A stretch of DNA of 64,000 nucleotides from Perca fluviatilis (Eukaryota; Chordata; Actinopteri; Perciformes; Percidae): assembly GCF_010015445.1 (NCBI RefSeq), contig NC_053127.1, positions 23,786,745-23,850,744 on the forward strand, read 5' to 3'. The position numbers were made by a program, and so were the translations under genes. Shown piece after piece: positions 1 through 21,487 of this stretch. The stretch's first letter is position 1. The number at the start of each line of letters is the position of its first letter. Under the pieces are notes generated by a model. It did not search any database. It worked only from the letters and a program-made list of their open reading frames with translations, and was not told where the DNA came from.

Positions 1-2
1 CA

Positions 3-745
3 TTAGATGTAGAGCCACCGACAACTGAAACTGCTCCTAAGCCTCTGAAAGATCCAAAACAATCCCACACCGAGGAAACCAAGCCGAACCAACACTCTGA
101 GCATACCAACACGTGAGTAAACTCTTATAATAAGGAACCACCTTATTGTTTTTCATATATTTGTTTATACTTGAGCAATAAAATGCATCTTATTGTTTGC
201 TGATGTCTATTTTCTTGTAGATCTGATATGTTTAAAAAGTCCAAGGAGAAGGAACAGTCCACTCAAAAACAGAATGGGACTAGGTAATGTCTCACAGTTT
301 AGAATTTCAAACATTATGTAAGATATACAAAGTAACTTAAACATACTGTTATGGTATAGATGCAAAGATTGTACAGACAGGTTAACAATGATGAACAGTT
401 TCTCTCTTCTGCAGGAATACCAATGTTTGTTCATTCTGTGACAAAAGAATTCATGGAAATATCAAGCTCCACCTCAGTGAACCTGTGGTGACCTGCCACC
501 CTGACTGCCTAAAGGTTTGTTCTGTAATTTAGGAAACATAATGCACATACCATCTATTTGTGGTTATATATACTGTATATTGAATGACAGGCTCTTGTCA
601 TTGCATAATGTTAATATTGAGTATATTTTTGCAGTGTGGTGTGTGTGCTAAGGTCCTGGGAGATCTGCTGACCACCATGTTCTTGCACAACCAAGTGGTC
701 AAATGTGGTGGGTGCTTTGCAAAAGCTCTTGAGTCTGAAGCTTAA
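3..745 (+). CDS. znf185: ZNF185/sciellin-like protein, C-terminal LIM domain (3' end of gene)
   Basis: Four exons are visible: 3-112 (entering from outside the window), 221-283, 415-514 and 635-745, all with GT/AG introns and matching phases; the stop is TAA at 743-745. The first two encode a polar Lys/Glu/Thr-rich linker. The last two encode one LIM zinc-binding domain with ligand pairs CSFC, HPDC, CGVC and CGGC, spaced as C-x2-C...H-x2-C-x2-C-x2-C...C-x2-C, followed by the short tail FAKALESEA. A single LIM domain at the extreme C-terminus after a low-complexity region is the architecture of ZNF185 and sciellin, cytoskeletal proteins of epithelia. I favour ZNF185 because the neighbouring genes are Xq genes in human and ZNF185 is on Xq28. 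Sciellin (scel) remains possible, since only the tail is here. LIM call very sure; orthologue moderately sure. Confidence 0.72.
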
Positions 746-887
746 CTGGGACAAATATGTTGCTGGAGAAGACTTAAAGCCAGTTGGGACTGAGGACCTC
801 ACCCCTGTTGCCCTAACTCTGTATTGTTTTTAAGCCAATTTTTTACTACTGAATGCTTCTTTTAGGGCATAGTGTAACGTCAGGGTT

Positions 888-893
888 AATAAA
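888..893 (+). promoter_or_regulatory. Polyadenylation signal of the LIM-domain gene
   Basis: AATAAA lies 143 bases after the TAA stop of the LIM gene and is followed by GT-rich sequence (TTGTTGGTGTCGG at about 908), as expected for cleavage near 905-915. A second AATAAA-like site is near 995. Confidence 0.6.
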
Positions 894-971
894 TCTGTAA
901 TGAAAAGGTTGTTGGTGTCGGTATATTATTTCTGGTAGTAATTGCCAAAGATGCTTATATGAAATACAATT

Positions 972-977
972 TTTATT
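972..977 (-). promoter_or_regulatory. Probable polyadenylation signal of plp1
   Basis: TTTATT on the + strand reads AATAAA on the - strand, about 0.8 kb after the plp1 stop at 1791-1793. If used, the plp1 3' UTR would end around 950, within about 50 bases of the end of the convergent LIM gene. The choice of this hexamer is inference. Confidence 0.4.
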
Positions 978-1790
978 GTGACATATATGGTTAAATAAAA
1001 TCACAAATTACTACCTCAGATTTAATTGGTTTAATGAGCCTTAATTAACAATGAGCACACACAACACAACCCAGCTCAGTAAGTAGCAGGGCTACACATC
1101 AAACATGAGTCACCTGGCTGCATGTTATAGAAGCATTAACACCTCAGTAACATAAAACAGCTCATTTTAAGCAGTAACCCCCTAACATCCAGAAAAATGA
1201 ATACATGTCTTTGTTTCCCTCCTACACAGTGGCATTTAAACAAAATACATTATGAATGAATGCAAAGTACATGTATTGTAAGTGAAAGCACGAAGGGAGA
1301 TGGGAGGATACACCTAACCCATGCAGAGAACTTTGGTACATTCAGCCTCCCTTGCTTTAGTTCACACAATGTTGCTACACAAGATGGTGATAATGAGGCA
1401 GCAGCAAAATCATATTCAGAACCAAAATATGCATCAGTAAACACTGAATGGAGAGCAGGCAGTTATGATTTGCGAGGCGAGCTGTCATTGCTCTTAATTA
1501 TTCATGAAATGTCATGCATCACAATCTGACAACAGCATCAGCACCAATGAAGCTTCACAAAAAGAAAAACATGAGAGATGCAACCTGCTAGAGGAAAATG
1601 AACAACACAGCTAAGAGAATCCTCTGAGGAGGATTTGTTGAGGAGGCTGGAGCTTGCTGCTGAGTGTGAATCTAGGTCTAAAGAAATAATATAGCAGGTG
1701 ATCCAGGTTTGCTGTTTCCCAGAGGATGAATGGAAGTCTAGTGTTGACTGTCCATCTCATAGCCAGAGGATGGGGGTTGACTGGGTGAAC

Positions 1791-4700
1791 TTAGCGGACC
1801 CCTTTCCTGCCCAGGAACCGCAAGACTGCGTAGTTGTAGGTGGTGGCTGCCAGATACAAAAACTGCAACGCAAGAAATTGAGACAGAGTAGGGAAAAATA
1901 GAAATGAAAAAAAGTTGATTTTAATTTGAACATAATATGTGGTGTGATAACTATAAACAGCATGGGCGCACTACAAGTGTTTAGAATCATTTGTTTTTAT
2001 TCACCCAAATTACAAAACAAAATTAATCAAATTTATTTTTGATTGTTATCTATCCATGCAGGTAGTTTTGGTTTGAAGTTGCTTGAGAAATCAATTTCTG
2101 AGATTTCTGCTGCAAGCCTGATACAAACACAGTGACTGGAATTTTGTTTGTACTGCGCACAGCATTGAAAACTGACTTTGACAGGTGTCCCTCTTACTCT
2201 GGAAAATCCACATACCTTGCTATGAACAGTGTTGGTCGCAACTAATTATTTGGTAGAAGTTACACCTTCCATAGCGAGGCCTCAAAAGACATAGTGCTTT
2301 TGCATTTTTCAAAGCTTTGAGTACTACAGAATACTTTTAATGAACTTCCATTGTATTGGGGTGGCAGCAATACTCTGAAGAGACAAAACCTTATAAAAAA
2401 TAAAACCCAAACTACCTGCATGGATAAATACAGCTAAATGTCTTTTTTGTAATTTGGGTAAACTGACCCTTTATATATGATGGAGTTCGGCATGTTGCAC
2501 AGTATCCCAGAACAAACAAACCAAACACTGGCTCTTAAGTGGGCCTTTCGTGTTTTTTACGTTAGCTGAATGTCCCCTGGGATTTACTACACTCTTGGAA
2601 AGGGAGGGGTGAGGGGTATTCTGACAGTTGCAATCTGCAACCTCACCGCTAGATGCTACTAAATCCAACACACTGCATGAAATATTGAATCTAACTAGAA
2701 AGCATGCAAATTGCCAAAGTAATTGCTCACCAGTGCTAAGAGAGTGACGGCGGCACCAGCAAATGCAGCTATGTACAAGTCATAGGTGACGTAGAACTGT
2801 AAGACAAACACAGGTTAGTTTAGTACATATTTAGAGAACTGAACCAATTCCTTGTATGTTTGTGTTATTTCATTAGCCTATATAAAACCGTCTGCTTAAA
2901 CACCCATTCATTAATGATTTGGAGTAGATTTTACATTGATTCTGCACAATGATTTTAAAATGAGGTTGATAATGCTTATATGAAATTCTGAAGTGTGTGA
3001 AAGGAAATATTGGATTCAGCTACTCACTTCGCTGGTTTTGCAAATAGATGCCAAGGTCAATCCACAAACCTTGCCTGGCATTGCATTCCAAGGAAGCAGA
3101 CCTTAAATGAAGACATGACTTAAGTATCTCTTACCATTGCTGCATCATGATTAGATATGACGCATTTTAGTTCCTGCTTGCATACAGCATATCAGTAGTG
3201 AAGAAGTTAACATAAAGGTCCAGTTATCTTTAATATTTTATAACTAATTCAACAAGCAGTTTTGCATCCACCCACCAATGACTAATTCATAGCTTTCACG
3301 GATACATTGGCATTCTCATCAGGAGGGCATGCAGTCAATCATTATAAGAACAACGCACCATACTGTCTGGCGTCCATGCAAATCCAGCCGTGCTGATTAA
3401 TGCTGGGGGTTGTTTCAGCCAGGATGTTGATGTTGTGGCAGGTCTGCTCCATGTTGAACAAGAAGAAGACTGGGATAGCAGTGAAGGCAAACACTGCCAG
3501 CCAGATGAAAGCCAAGATGTACGTCACTATGATAAACTGTTGAAATAAAAAGTGCAGAACATCTCAGGTCACAGAGATGTGGCGTAGGTAGCCCAGGTTT
3601 CAGTGTGATAAATGTGGTGCCATTAAATCAGCTATCAACCGTAATTCATGATTCTGTTTAGTAATTGTGGAGACAAAGAACATTTCATTGAGCTTAGAAG
3701 CTTAAACAAACCAGTATTCAGCATCTTAACAATGAACTTACATCATATTTCCCCTCCCTCTTTACTCCCCCGTCCCTCCTCCCTGTTCTCACCGTCAGGC
3801 TGAGGCAGCGGCCACATTGGGTGCTCCTGAATTCACCAAAGGTCTGCTTTACAGCGCTTGTGGTGTAGAAACCCTCAGCCAGCAGCAGGATACCATAGAG
3901 GAAGAAAAATGATGCCAGGCCATAGATCACGTACTGGAAGTATTTGATACTGGGATAGTCACAGGGAGAAGTCAGGTCAAACAGTAGAATTAAACAATTC
4001 TAGAGAGGTCAAAAGTCACAATTCAGAGAATTATTTGAAGTTTCACTCACAAGGAGGCCATGACAACAAAGTCTTGAACATTGCGGGCGAAGTAAGTCTC
4101 GACGAGGACTTCGGTCTGGGACAACGCTTCATGTCCACAGCCACAAAATAATGCCACGCCAGCATAGAACAGCAGGGTGGCCACCAGGGATGGGTAGGGC
4201 ACTGCCCCAATGCACCGGATACAGCAATCATAGCAACCTGAGGGGGCATAATACATCAGCACACAGGCGGCACACACCGCACATATAACCACACAACACA
4301 TCTACGGCACGGTGGGGAACTCTTTTACCCTGTTGGGAGAGCTATGAAAAAGGCCTTGCTCTGTGTGCAAATCCATGAGCATACACCAAAACCCCAGCAA
4401 CAGGCAAGAAAGCAACAGAAAAAAAAATTAGTGACAATCAAGAGTTCAAGTAGCAGATCCCAATAAAGCGTCCAAACAAAAGCAGTCACCACTGACTTCA
4501 CAATCTCATGCACTTCTTCCAGTGTAAGCTGTGCTGTTGAAGCGGGTAGCAAATATCCACAGTGTTAATACATGCATTGGCAGAAATGGGATAGAGGAAA
4601 GCACCTAAGGCTTTGCAAAGCCAAGGCTGCCTGACCGGAAACATTTGCTGCTTCTGATCCTGTACTCCACAACAAGAGAGATCCCAATGCCAACCAGTGA

Positions 4701-6339
4701 TGTATACAGTGCTGCCTACAAGCTATTGCCACGGTAAAATAAGTCCCAGCGCTGACTTCATCTGTATGTGGCAGTTTCTTTGCTGGTACCAACACCTCAC
4801 AGCTCAGCCCCTACTAACTCTGGTCCTGCCCTCTTTCTCCAGCGGTCACAGGCGTCACCAGGCGAGTGAGAGATGGTGGAGAGAGTGGTGAAACCCTGGC
4901 TTCAGGGGCCTGAAGAAAGAGCTTCTCTTTGTGGCTGCAGATACAATATCCATTGTCTTTGCTATGATCAGGGAGGAACAAAGGGCAGCGATGTCAAACA
5001 AACAAAGACCATAGTGCCACATTACACACACACACACAGTGGTGGCAGAGGGGTCACCAGGACCGTCTCTATACCACTACTCAGGCCATCCTCACTCCAC
5101 AGCTGGCTAAGACTGGTACCATGGCACTGAGTGTCAATACCGGCGGGGGCAGGGTTCAAGTGTTCAAGTGTGGGTAGAAGCATAATGAACGAGAGAGGCA
5201 ATTTGAATATCTTCCCAACAACAGCAACTCCACTCAAAAGTTTTGTCGCTACACATTTTGAAATCCTTAGGTGCATATAAACTATCTCAGTGCAATATAA
5301 CATTCTGATAATTTAAGGTTATGGTTACTTTATTGTTTCCCATGGAAGAAAATTGTTCTTGGATTTAAGTAAATTGTTGCATCAAAACCAAGCATTACAA
5401 TAACACACATTAAATAAGAACACACATGCAAACATTAGCCTGAGATAAAACAGCTAGCCTCCCTCGTGCCAATTTCACAAATGATTGGATTTTAGTTGGG
5501 AGGAACAGATGCTGTGAGTTCAACAAACTGCTACTAAAGTATAAATAGTAACAGCAGGAAGACTGCTAGAGTCCCAAAATGATGACGCCCACGCTTCAGC
5601 TGTGCCCTGCTGCAACAGTGGTTGGTTGCAGTGATAAAGTGATACAGGCCATCATAGCCTCTATTTAAATTCAGTGCAAAAGGCATCAATGCATTGACAG
5701 TAGATGCCAGATAATCAATCAAGACTCAAAAGCTGTCCAAAGAAACATGTGAAAACACACAAGTTGTTTGTAAGTGAGAAAAAAAAGGTTAGCAGAGGTT
5801 GTTTGGGTGCACAGCTCTCATTGTAATTTGCTAATTTATACCGTGACCCATGTGGGAGTATCTGACCTCTTTCACATGAGTGACCTGGCATGGCCTTGGC
5901 ATGATGAGAGTCAATGGCCATCTCTGTCAGCCACTCTGATTCCAGTCTTGTGTATGGTGAAAAGGGGTTAGAAGAGGTAACGAGGAGTTCTTTCTTTAAT
6001 GCAAAGCAAGTAATCAAGCAAGTAAAAGTAATGTGCTGTTACCTTTTCAGTCTTCTGAAATCATCATTGTATGTTTAACTATATCATATATAATTAACAA
6101 GGGTGAATCAGTGATAAATCAATGATCCATCTGTGGATATCAAAATACAGTACTTTTGATAAATGAAACACAGGATTAGTTTGCAGCAAATCTTGCCCCC
6201 AGTGCACGAGGGCAACATGATGTCTGAGGACAGAAAGGATATATTAAAAGCAACATTAGTAAGTTATTGAAATCCACATTTTCAAATCACATTAATAATA
6301 GATGATAAGAGTTAATAAAGATTGTGTGCACTCACCCAT
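1791..6339 (-). CDS. plp1: Myelin proteolipid protein, DM20 type
   Basis: Seven coding exons on the minus strand: 6336-6339 (only ATG plus one base), 4051-4237, 3793-3949, 3359-3536, 3028-3101, 2731-2796 and 1791-1862. They total 738 nt, or 245 residues plus stop. A first coding exon holding just the start codon, then exons of 187, 157, 74 and 66 nt, matches what is known of PLP1; 157 nt is exon 3A alone, i.e. the DM20 form. The protein starts [12 protein letters not shown] (cysteines that are palmitoylated in the family), has four membrane segments ([13 protein letters not shown] after the first; [14 protein letters not shown] in the second), the extracellular loop [19 protein letters not shown] and the end [10 protein letters not shown]. 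It is a compact-myelin tetraspan protein of oligodendrocytes. Exon 4 is 9 nt longer than in mammals, and the tail differs from the mammalian GRGTKF. M6A/M6B paralogues are excluded by the PLP-type loop. Which teleost copy (plp1a or plp1b) cannot be told here. Confidence 0.95.
2002..2461. mobile_element. Foldback MITE in the last plp1 intron
   Basis: Imperfect inverted terminal repeats: CACCCAAATTACAAAA at 2002 and its complement TTTTGTAATTTGGGT near 2448-2459. A second inner pair (ATCCATGCAGGTAGTTTGG at about 2052-2070 and its complement at about 2405-2425) extends the palindrome. No coding capacity is seen. The arrangement resembles non-autonomous DNA transposons common in teleosts. Superfamily unassigned. 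Confidence 0.65.
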
Positions 6340-9169
6340 GTCCAGAAAGAAGTGCAGGGGGTTATTGAAGTTTTGCTGGGTGGCTTTGTGACTGTGATAT
6401 GAGGATATGAGAGGTTATTCCCCGCCACTCCTATATGAATCTGACTCGCGCTTTTGTCTCATCAACAATAGATAGACCACATCTCCCAGTCACATCTTAA
6501 AGTCACAAAGTCCCATTTCAGCTGCCAGTCATTATTTATGGAGCCATTGGTTCAGAACGTGTGACAGAAAGTGGGTTATACATTCTAATATGAGTAATTT
6601 TTTCTTGGTATTTGGTGACATTTACTGTATTTGAGCTTTTTACATCCTCTGATTACACTAAAATATGTGGGTAATTTGAATGTATTCTTTAGACAGTATA
6701 ACAGTCACAAAGATTAAAGATTAAATCAGTTGAGTCTAAAAATAATTTACATTTCATTTGTAAAGGCAAAGTTGCATTGTTCACATTGCAATTTAACTAA
6801 CACAACGATCCAGAGATGTTTTACATGTTCTCACCTCAGAGGTGTTGAACTAGTGCACATGTGGATTTGTAGGGTACATTTCATTAACTTTCAATAGTTC
6901 ATCTGTTTATCGTCGACATGCATGTGTTGTCTGTCTGCCCACACACATGCTGGAAGTCAGCAAGATACTATTAACATGTCTGAGGGTCCTCATAACAGCA
7001 TTCTCAGAAACACACAAAAGAGTGAAATAAATCGAAACGCCAGCGACTGACATCGATGAAGTTGACTAACAAGGGTGACATTGACGGTCGGGTCCAGCTG
7101 CTGCCCTCCTTCCCTCCCTCCCTCATGTTTGACCCAGTTGATGTCAAAGCTGGGTTCAGTACAAAGGAGCCACTGTGGAGCAAGAGAAAACACCATGCTA
7201 TATTTGTTTTCTTTTTTTGGAGACGCCCCTCATATTTTAGGCCTATGACAAACAAGACATAAGTCAACATTATACAAATACATTGATGATCCCTTCATAA
7301 TACAATATTGCATTTCAATGAAATGTTACACTTTGTAAGGTACCATCACTTGCTAAGGGAGCTACAGACATACTGCCATTCCACCAATTGGGCCAGATAA
7401 TCCACATAACAATCATCTGGTCTCCTTACAAATCAGCCCATTTGAAAGACTGATCTGTTGTTGAACATAAATTCACTTTTCTTAAGATGGTGTGTTCACA
7501 AAATAAAAGCCTTGTGGATTGGAAAAAATTGTTTGGTTTGAGTTTACAGTCTGTAATTCTCTTAAAAACCCAGAGCAATGGCACATCAAGTAATTAGTAT
7601 GTAGAAAGGATAAATCAGAAAGTGAGAGAGCGGAGAGGAATGATGCTTTTCAAATCTCTGGGAAAACCATGAGAGAGAGAGAGAGAGAGAGAGAGAAAAG
7701 AGACAAGGAGCATTAATTAACCTCGGCGCTGTATGTGAGAGCATAGAATGGTTGTCAGCTTTACTTTCGAGATCTGAATTAGCAATAATGTTGACAATCA
7801 AGGGACGGAATTAGGTAGGAGTACAAGTTTAAGAGGCTAGCTGTCTTGGGTGACACGAAGGGAGCAATTCATTCATTTATGAATAAACTATATTCCACAA
7901 AAGCTGATGCAGATGGTGGTCGGGGATGAGAGCAGCTCAGATTATGAATTATTTGGTAACACTTAATAAGACCGCCTAACAGTTATAAGTTAATGCATGA
8001 ACTGATTTTGAACTACCACATTACTCTCTCACTTTCAAGTAGGTTGCAAATGCTATATTAGGATACATACATCAATATATGTTTTGCATAATCACATACA
8101 AAATGGTACCTATATCATGATCAGCACCATGGACAGCAGTGACTGCATTGTGAGTGTACTATGTATCAATGTATGTGACTGTGTATGCAGTATGTATATG
8201 TGATGTGGCACAGTGCTCTATCTTTGAGTCCTTTTTATAATTGTTTGCATTGTGATAGATACACTTGCCAATATTTACGCACTGGAAGTGGTAATATGCA
8301 TGTGTTTATAAAGGGAGGAGGGAGCCCTGTGAAAATATTTGCACCACCTTCTACGTAGCTCTGTTATGGTAATGTGTGCTATCTTGTGACAAAACGAACA
8401 AACAGGCATCAAACAAACCAACAAGCACTTGGAGGACAAAAACACGTCAGGCTTAGTAAGAAATAAATGAAGTGGCGTTGACCTCCCATGGTTAGTGCCT
8501 AAAGTATTTGTTTTACCGCATGATGAAGTAAAGGGAGGACTGAGCTGTTCTCCAACAGGGTGTTTATTTGCTTGCGTGTTTGATTGTCTTTCATGATAAT
8601 CTCAGGCTCTGCTGGCTGCATGTTTGAAGCCTGGGGAAACTGCAACCAGGCGCTGTGTTCCAAAATGTTTTAAAGATTTACCCTGAAACTGCAGGAGGAG
8701 CAGAGCAACAGCTGTTAGAAGCACGAGTGTAACATTAAGATTGCTGGAGGTGGATAAACATAAAATTGTATATACAATATATAATATAACTTTTACAGCA
8801 GTCACTGTGACCAAAGTGACAATTACATACAGTGATAAATGGTCAAATGTAATGTAACAATGGCATAAGTAGAGAATAGTCATGAAGTTAGTAAAATGAC
8901 TCAGTAATGTCAGTTACACAGCATTATTCTGTTATCCCATGCATTCTTCTTTGTTCTTAAAACCTGGTGCCTACATTACCGGTCAATGCCACTTGATTGC
9001 AGACAGTTCAGTCATACATTTGGGTGTGCTAGTAGTGGCTAATGTAGCCTGGGGCCACTAGCCTCAAGCAGAGAGGAGGAGCAGGATGCAGAGGTTTGGT
9101 AAACTCACTTCTTTCTAACTCCACACCCCCAGATTCTTTTTTCATTTTAAAATTTCTAGTCTTAATGGC
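6340..9169. other. plp1 upstream flank and intergenic DNA
   Basis: The first few hundred bases should hold the plp1 5' UTR and promoter: CATATCCTCATATCACAG lies upstream of the start on the minus strand, but no clear TATA box stands out. The rest is AT-rich without recognisable exons. ORFs here are short and show no family resemblance. Confidence 0.5.
7671..7696. repeat. (GA)n microsatellite
   Basis: About 13 uninterrupted GA units between plp1 and nlgn3. No feature is attached to it. Confidence 0.95.
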
Positions 9170-9202
9170 GCCCGGATAGCTCAGTTGGTATAGCTATCCG
9201 GG
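9170..9202 (+). repeat. tRNA-Lys-like 5' fragment forming a perfect hairpin
   Basis: GCCCGGATAGCTCAGTTGG is the acceptor/D-arm start of a tRNA-Lys (box A included), but the anticodon, T-arm and 3' acceptor are missing. Instead CCCGGATAGCT (9171-9181) is followed by a 10-base loop and its exact complement AGCTATCCGGG (9192-9202). It cannot be a working tRNA. It is probably a truncated tRNA copy or the head of a tRNA-derived element. Confidence 0.6.
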
Positions 9203-9786
9203 TTATACGATTGTTTTTATCAGCTCCCTCTGGAGCCACAAACAGTTTGATGCAACATGTTTCACATATGCAGTAGTACTCTCCATGACCTGTAAACAGA
9301 CTTTGATGTTTCTCATGCATTAGCATACATGAGAGGCACACACTGAGGCTAAATTAACCTCAACTCTCAACCCTGACCCAGACACTGTATAGCTTTGGAC
9401 TACATTTCACACGGTTATAAGTATCCTTTTAAACTCTGTAGACACATTATCCCAACTTTTGACAAGACTCATCTTTAGTTCCAAAAATCTTTTAATAGTT
9501 GTCTCATTTAGATTAAACAACATTATGATAGGTTCAAAGAAATCAAATCTCAAAGTTTGATGTCCATCATTTCTATTCAGTAAAGAGTATTGACCCCTGC
9601 ATATATCTTGGTATGCACGGGGTCCAAACGACTTGGAGTAGGAGCAATAATCTGTATGTTTCATCAAACTCCCTTTAAATGTGAATTATTGAGTTGGTAT
9701 ACATACAATTACAATATAATTACAGTTATCTTTCCGAAGACCTTACAGTATTCGTAAACAAACGACAAATAAAATGTTGGTCTAAG

Positions 9787-9792
9787 TTTATT
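9787..9792 (-). promoter_or_regulatory. Candidate nlgn3 polyadenylation signal
   Basis: AATAAA on the minus strand about 1 kb after the nlgn3 stop codon. Neuroligin genes have long 3' UTRs, so this is a reasonable end, but other hexamers cannot be excluded. Confidence 0.3.
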
Positions 9793-10043
9793 CTGTACAA
9801 AGAAGCCAAGCCATAAGAACCATGAGTTGGTTGGAGTAGGAAAACACATTTTAAGCAATTCTCTTTTATAGTAAAGCAGAAGTTATATTCCTACAATGTA
9901 TTAAGCAAAATTGAAGACACGTGAAACAAAAATGTAGCAAGGATACTCAAATAGACTACAATAGATTACACAACACTACAAATGCAAAACTAAATGATTA
10001 ATTTCAAACAATGCCAAATTTACATTTTGTAGCGAATTTCTCA

Positions 10044-10044
<1 letters not shown>

Positions 10045-10132
<88 letters not shown>
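10045..10132. repeat. (CA)n microsatellite in the presumed nlgn3 3' UTR
   Basis: About 43 CA units with one interruption near 10121. It reads (TG)n on the nlgn3 strand, about 640 bases after the stop codon. If the 3' UTR reaches the candidate signal at 9787, the transcript carries a (UG)n tract. Confidence 0.95.
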
Positions 10133-10339
10133 GAGGAGTGCTATATTTTGCACTACCAGATAGAAATATTTTGGATAAACTGGACATTTTTACCACGTGT
10201 GTGACCAGTATTTGAGTACAACTTGATTCCACAGTAATTCTTTATATGAGCGAGTTACAAGGCATTTAAAAGTAATTACAGTAAAAATACATTTTCATAA
10301 TAAGCAATGTACGATGAGAAATATGTATAAAATAGCTTG

Positions 10340-10365
10340 ATAATAATAATAATAATAATAATAAT
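10340..10365. repeat. (TAA)n microsatellite
   Basis: Eight to nine TAA units in the presumed nlgn3 3' UTR. Confidence 0.9.
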
Positions 10366-10769
10366 ACTGCTTTTCAGCTTTTCCCAGATCTCATCACTGT
10401 CCACCACGAGTAATGTCACTTCGTTCCACGAGATCAAAATCGATATCACAGAGTAAGAAAAAGCTTCCCATACAAATCCAACTGTATAAACATTATACTA
10501 AGTTCTTACTAGGTAAAGTTCCAAAAAAGCCAAAGTGGAAAATGAAATGCACTTTTTCTTTTTGTCTGCCTTTGAAAGTGATTATTATAAAATGACTCTG
10601 CAGTTAGACTTCCTATTATGAGAGAGCAAAGGCAGGATGTTGGCGGTTGTACACCTTTGGAAAAGACAGAACAAACATATTCAATCCTATTTTACCTACA
10701 CATCCTAAATACAGCTTTACATTTCCATGTTTTATGTACGTCGCGGTTCTCCTCCCGTCTCCAGCCAGG

Positions 10770-21297
<10,528 letters not shown>

Positions 21298-21487
21298 GGT
21301 CTGGGCTGGACAGTGCCCTTGTATAGCACAAATGCACACTGTAGTGTCCGCTCAGTCCCTTTGCACTGACTCTGTCAAACAGACATCACTCACTGTGCCT
21401 TTGACTGCAATGGTTATCAAATCCAAAATCCCCTCAGCCAGGTATGGACCACCCCCACTTCCGCTTTTCATTGCAGTGCACACAAAT
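21298..21487 (-). other. nlgn3: 5' untranslated part of the first coding nlgn3 exon, with a uORF
   Basis: The exon probably begins at 21487, just after TTGTTTTCAG. Between that acceptor and the MWLATF start lies an upstream ORF of 39 codons (ATG at 21469-21471, stop at 21352-21354, beginning MKSGSGGGPYLAEG), ending 54 bases before the main start. The main ATG was chosen because MWL matches the mammalian NLGN3 start and the hydrophobic signal segment follows it. Confidence 0.6.

Noticed and set aside
9170..9250. Functional tRNA-Lys gene
   Set aside because: Only the acceptor/D-arm part is present. There is no anticodon arm, T-arm or 3' acceptor half.
10044..10232. ORF rich in alternating Cys-Val
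   Set aside because: It is simply the translation of a (CA)n microsatellite. The same holds for the frames at 17785-18138, 24403-24706, 56027-56326 and 58342-58664.
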